Assembly: GCA_020639155.1 (NCBI GenBank) | Contig: JACKHF010000002.1 | Coordinates: forward strand, 372,001 to 436,000 | Length of the DNA: 64,000 nt | Reading direction: 5' to 3' | From: Phycisphaeraceae bacterium | Lineage (GTDB): Bacteria; Planctomycetota; Phycisphaerae; Phycisphaerales; UBA1924 | Part shown: positions 63,537 through 64,000 of the stretch, piece by piece | How the letters are laid out: each line of letters opens with the position of its first letter | How positions within the stretch are numbered: the first letter of the stretch is position 1 | Made by a program: the position numbers and the translations under genes | Notes under the pieces: model-generated | The model's database searches: none | What the model was told of the DNA's origin: nothing | What the model saw: only the letters and a program-made list of their open reading frames with translations

Positions 63537-64000
63537 TCAGTTCCTTCTCCGGCGCGATGCGCACACGAGCGAGCACGACACCAGCGCAAGCACCGATGGC
63601 GCAGGCACAGCTGTCACATCCGCGATCGCGTCGATCTCCGGCGTGACACCCGACCCAAGCGGGTTGAAGATGCGAACAAACGAGATTTCAGACAGTCCCA
63701 GCGCACCAATATCGATCCCCGCACCCCCGCCAGAGCCGTTGTATCCCGCAACGATCTGGTTGAACGACAACCCCGTCGGATCAAACGTCGGATCGACCGG
63801 GCGAGTGAAGTCCGTCAACACGTTGCCCGCAGTTGTCGCGTACGGATCGATCAGATCGGAATACCCCAGCGTTGGGAACATGCCGTCGGCCTGCACGCCG
63901 GTGACTTCATACCAGTTGGTGCCATCCGGGCTCACAGATACAACGCCGCCCTCAGCAGCAACGGGACCAGCAATCCCATTCGGATACGACTGGTCCACGA
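63537..64000 (-). CDS. PEP-CTERM-like secreted protein, 3' part
   Basis: The gene runs off the right edge; at least 154 residues are visible. They include SPDGTNWYEVTGVQADGMFP, NQIVAGYNGSGGGAGIDIGA and SEISFVRIFNPLGSGVTPEI. The C-terminus is VPAPSVLALVSCSLVCASRR, a proline-containing motif, hydrophobic helix and Arg cluster, which is the PEP-CTERM plan for exosortase-mediated anchoring or export. A GTG codon at 63998 is unlikely to be the true start. Confidence 0.7.
   Translation of the reverse strand, partial: VDQSYPNGIAGPVAAEGGVVSVSPDGTNWYEVTGVQADGMFPTLGYSDLIDPYATTAGNVLTDFTRPVDPTFDPTGLSFNQIVAGYNGSGGGAGIDIGALGLSEISFVRIFNPLGSGVTPEIDAIADVTAVPAPSVLALVSCSLVCASRRRRN

Overview
The window looks like a chromosomal segment of a planctomycete of the class Phycisphaerae, probably a free-living or marine member. 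The evidence is the combination of families. There are two ECF-type sigma factors, each fused in an operon to a Ser/Thr kinase with TPR repeats. There is a DUF1800/DUF1501 pair, two secreted proteins ending in the planctomycete FDYICFGN-type dockerin repeat, a PEP-CTERM-like C-terminus, an H-x-DG type prepilin, and an HU protein with a histone-H1-like tail. GC content is moderate throughout. I see no transposase, integrase, CRISPR array or rRNA. There is one tRNA, tRNA-Pro(GGG).

Layout. 1-2319: end of xseA, then a short PqiA/MCE operon. 2382-7401: HU, a 2-hydroxyacid dehydrogenase, a hotdog-fold protein, an unknown membrane protein and an MmgE/PrpD protein. 7504-13290: tRNA-Pro, an 802-bp gene-free stretch, the first sigma/kinase module, a methanethiol S-methyltransferase (MddA-like) overlapping a 37-residue membrane microprotein, and a 604-bp gene-free stretch. 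13291-20252: five tandem secreted paralogues resembling phage tail-fibre stalks, one of them frameshifted, all on the minus strand. 20357-23538: the second sigma/kinase module, divergent from that array. 23541-33860: a Y-family polymerase, a dockerin protein, a redoxin-fold protein without cysteines, a CAAX-type protease, an MBL hydrolase, a cupin, a pirin, Ogt and aconitase. 33946-38352: two large secreted proteins built from perfect 26-residue G-rich repeats, sharing the N-terminal domain of the five paralogues. 38551-44770: nuoH, a sirtuin, a thioredoxin, DUF1501/DUF1800 and RNase HI. 44978-51704: a type IV pilus/pseudopilus operon. 51788-56911: tatD-lgt-VTT-galE and two poorly known genes. 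56917-60464: aroDE-lipB-M29 aminopeptidase on the minus strand. 60495-64000: a HAD phosphatase, a prepilin, a dockerin-tagged beta-propeller and the 3' part of a PEP-CTERM-like protein.

The most unusual content is the set of seven secreted stalk-like proteins (13291-20252 and 33946-38352). They share an N-terminal domain but carry three kinds of body and C-terminus: an S74 intramolecular chaperone, an unrecognised domain ending in VIYRP, or a 26-residue repeat stalk with another end domain. DNA blocks have been exchanged between copies, and the largest array lies divergent from a sigma/kinase signalling module. My working reading is a variable cell-surface appendage or adhesin system; this is inference.

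Housekeeping elsewhere is conventional: tight operons with ATGA overlaps, convergent genes separated by good terminators, and few signs of mobile DNA. One possible att-like duplication of the tRNA-Pro 3' end flanks the first sigma/kinase-mddA segment.
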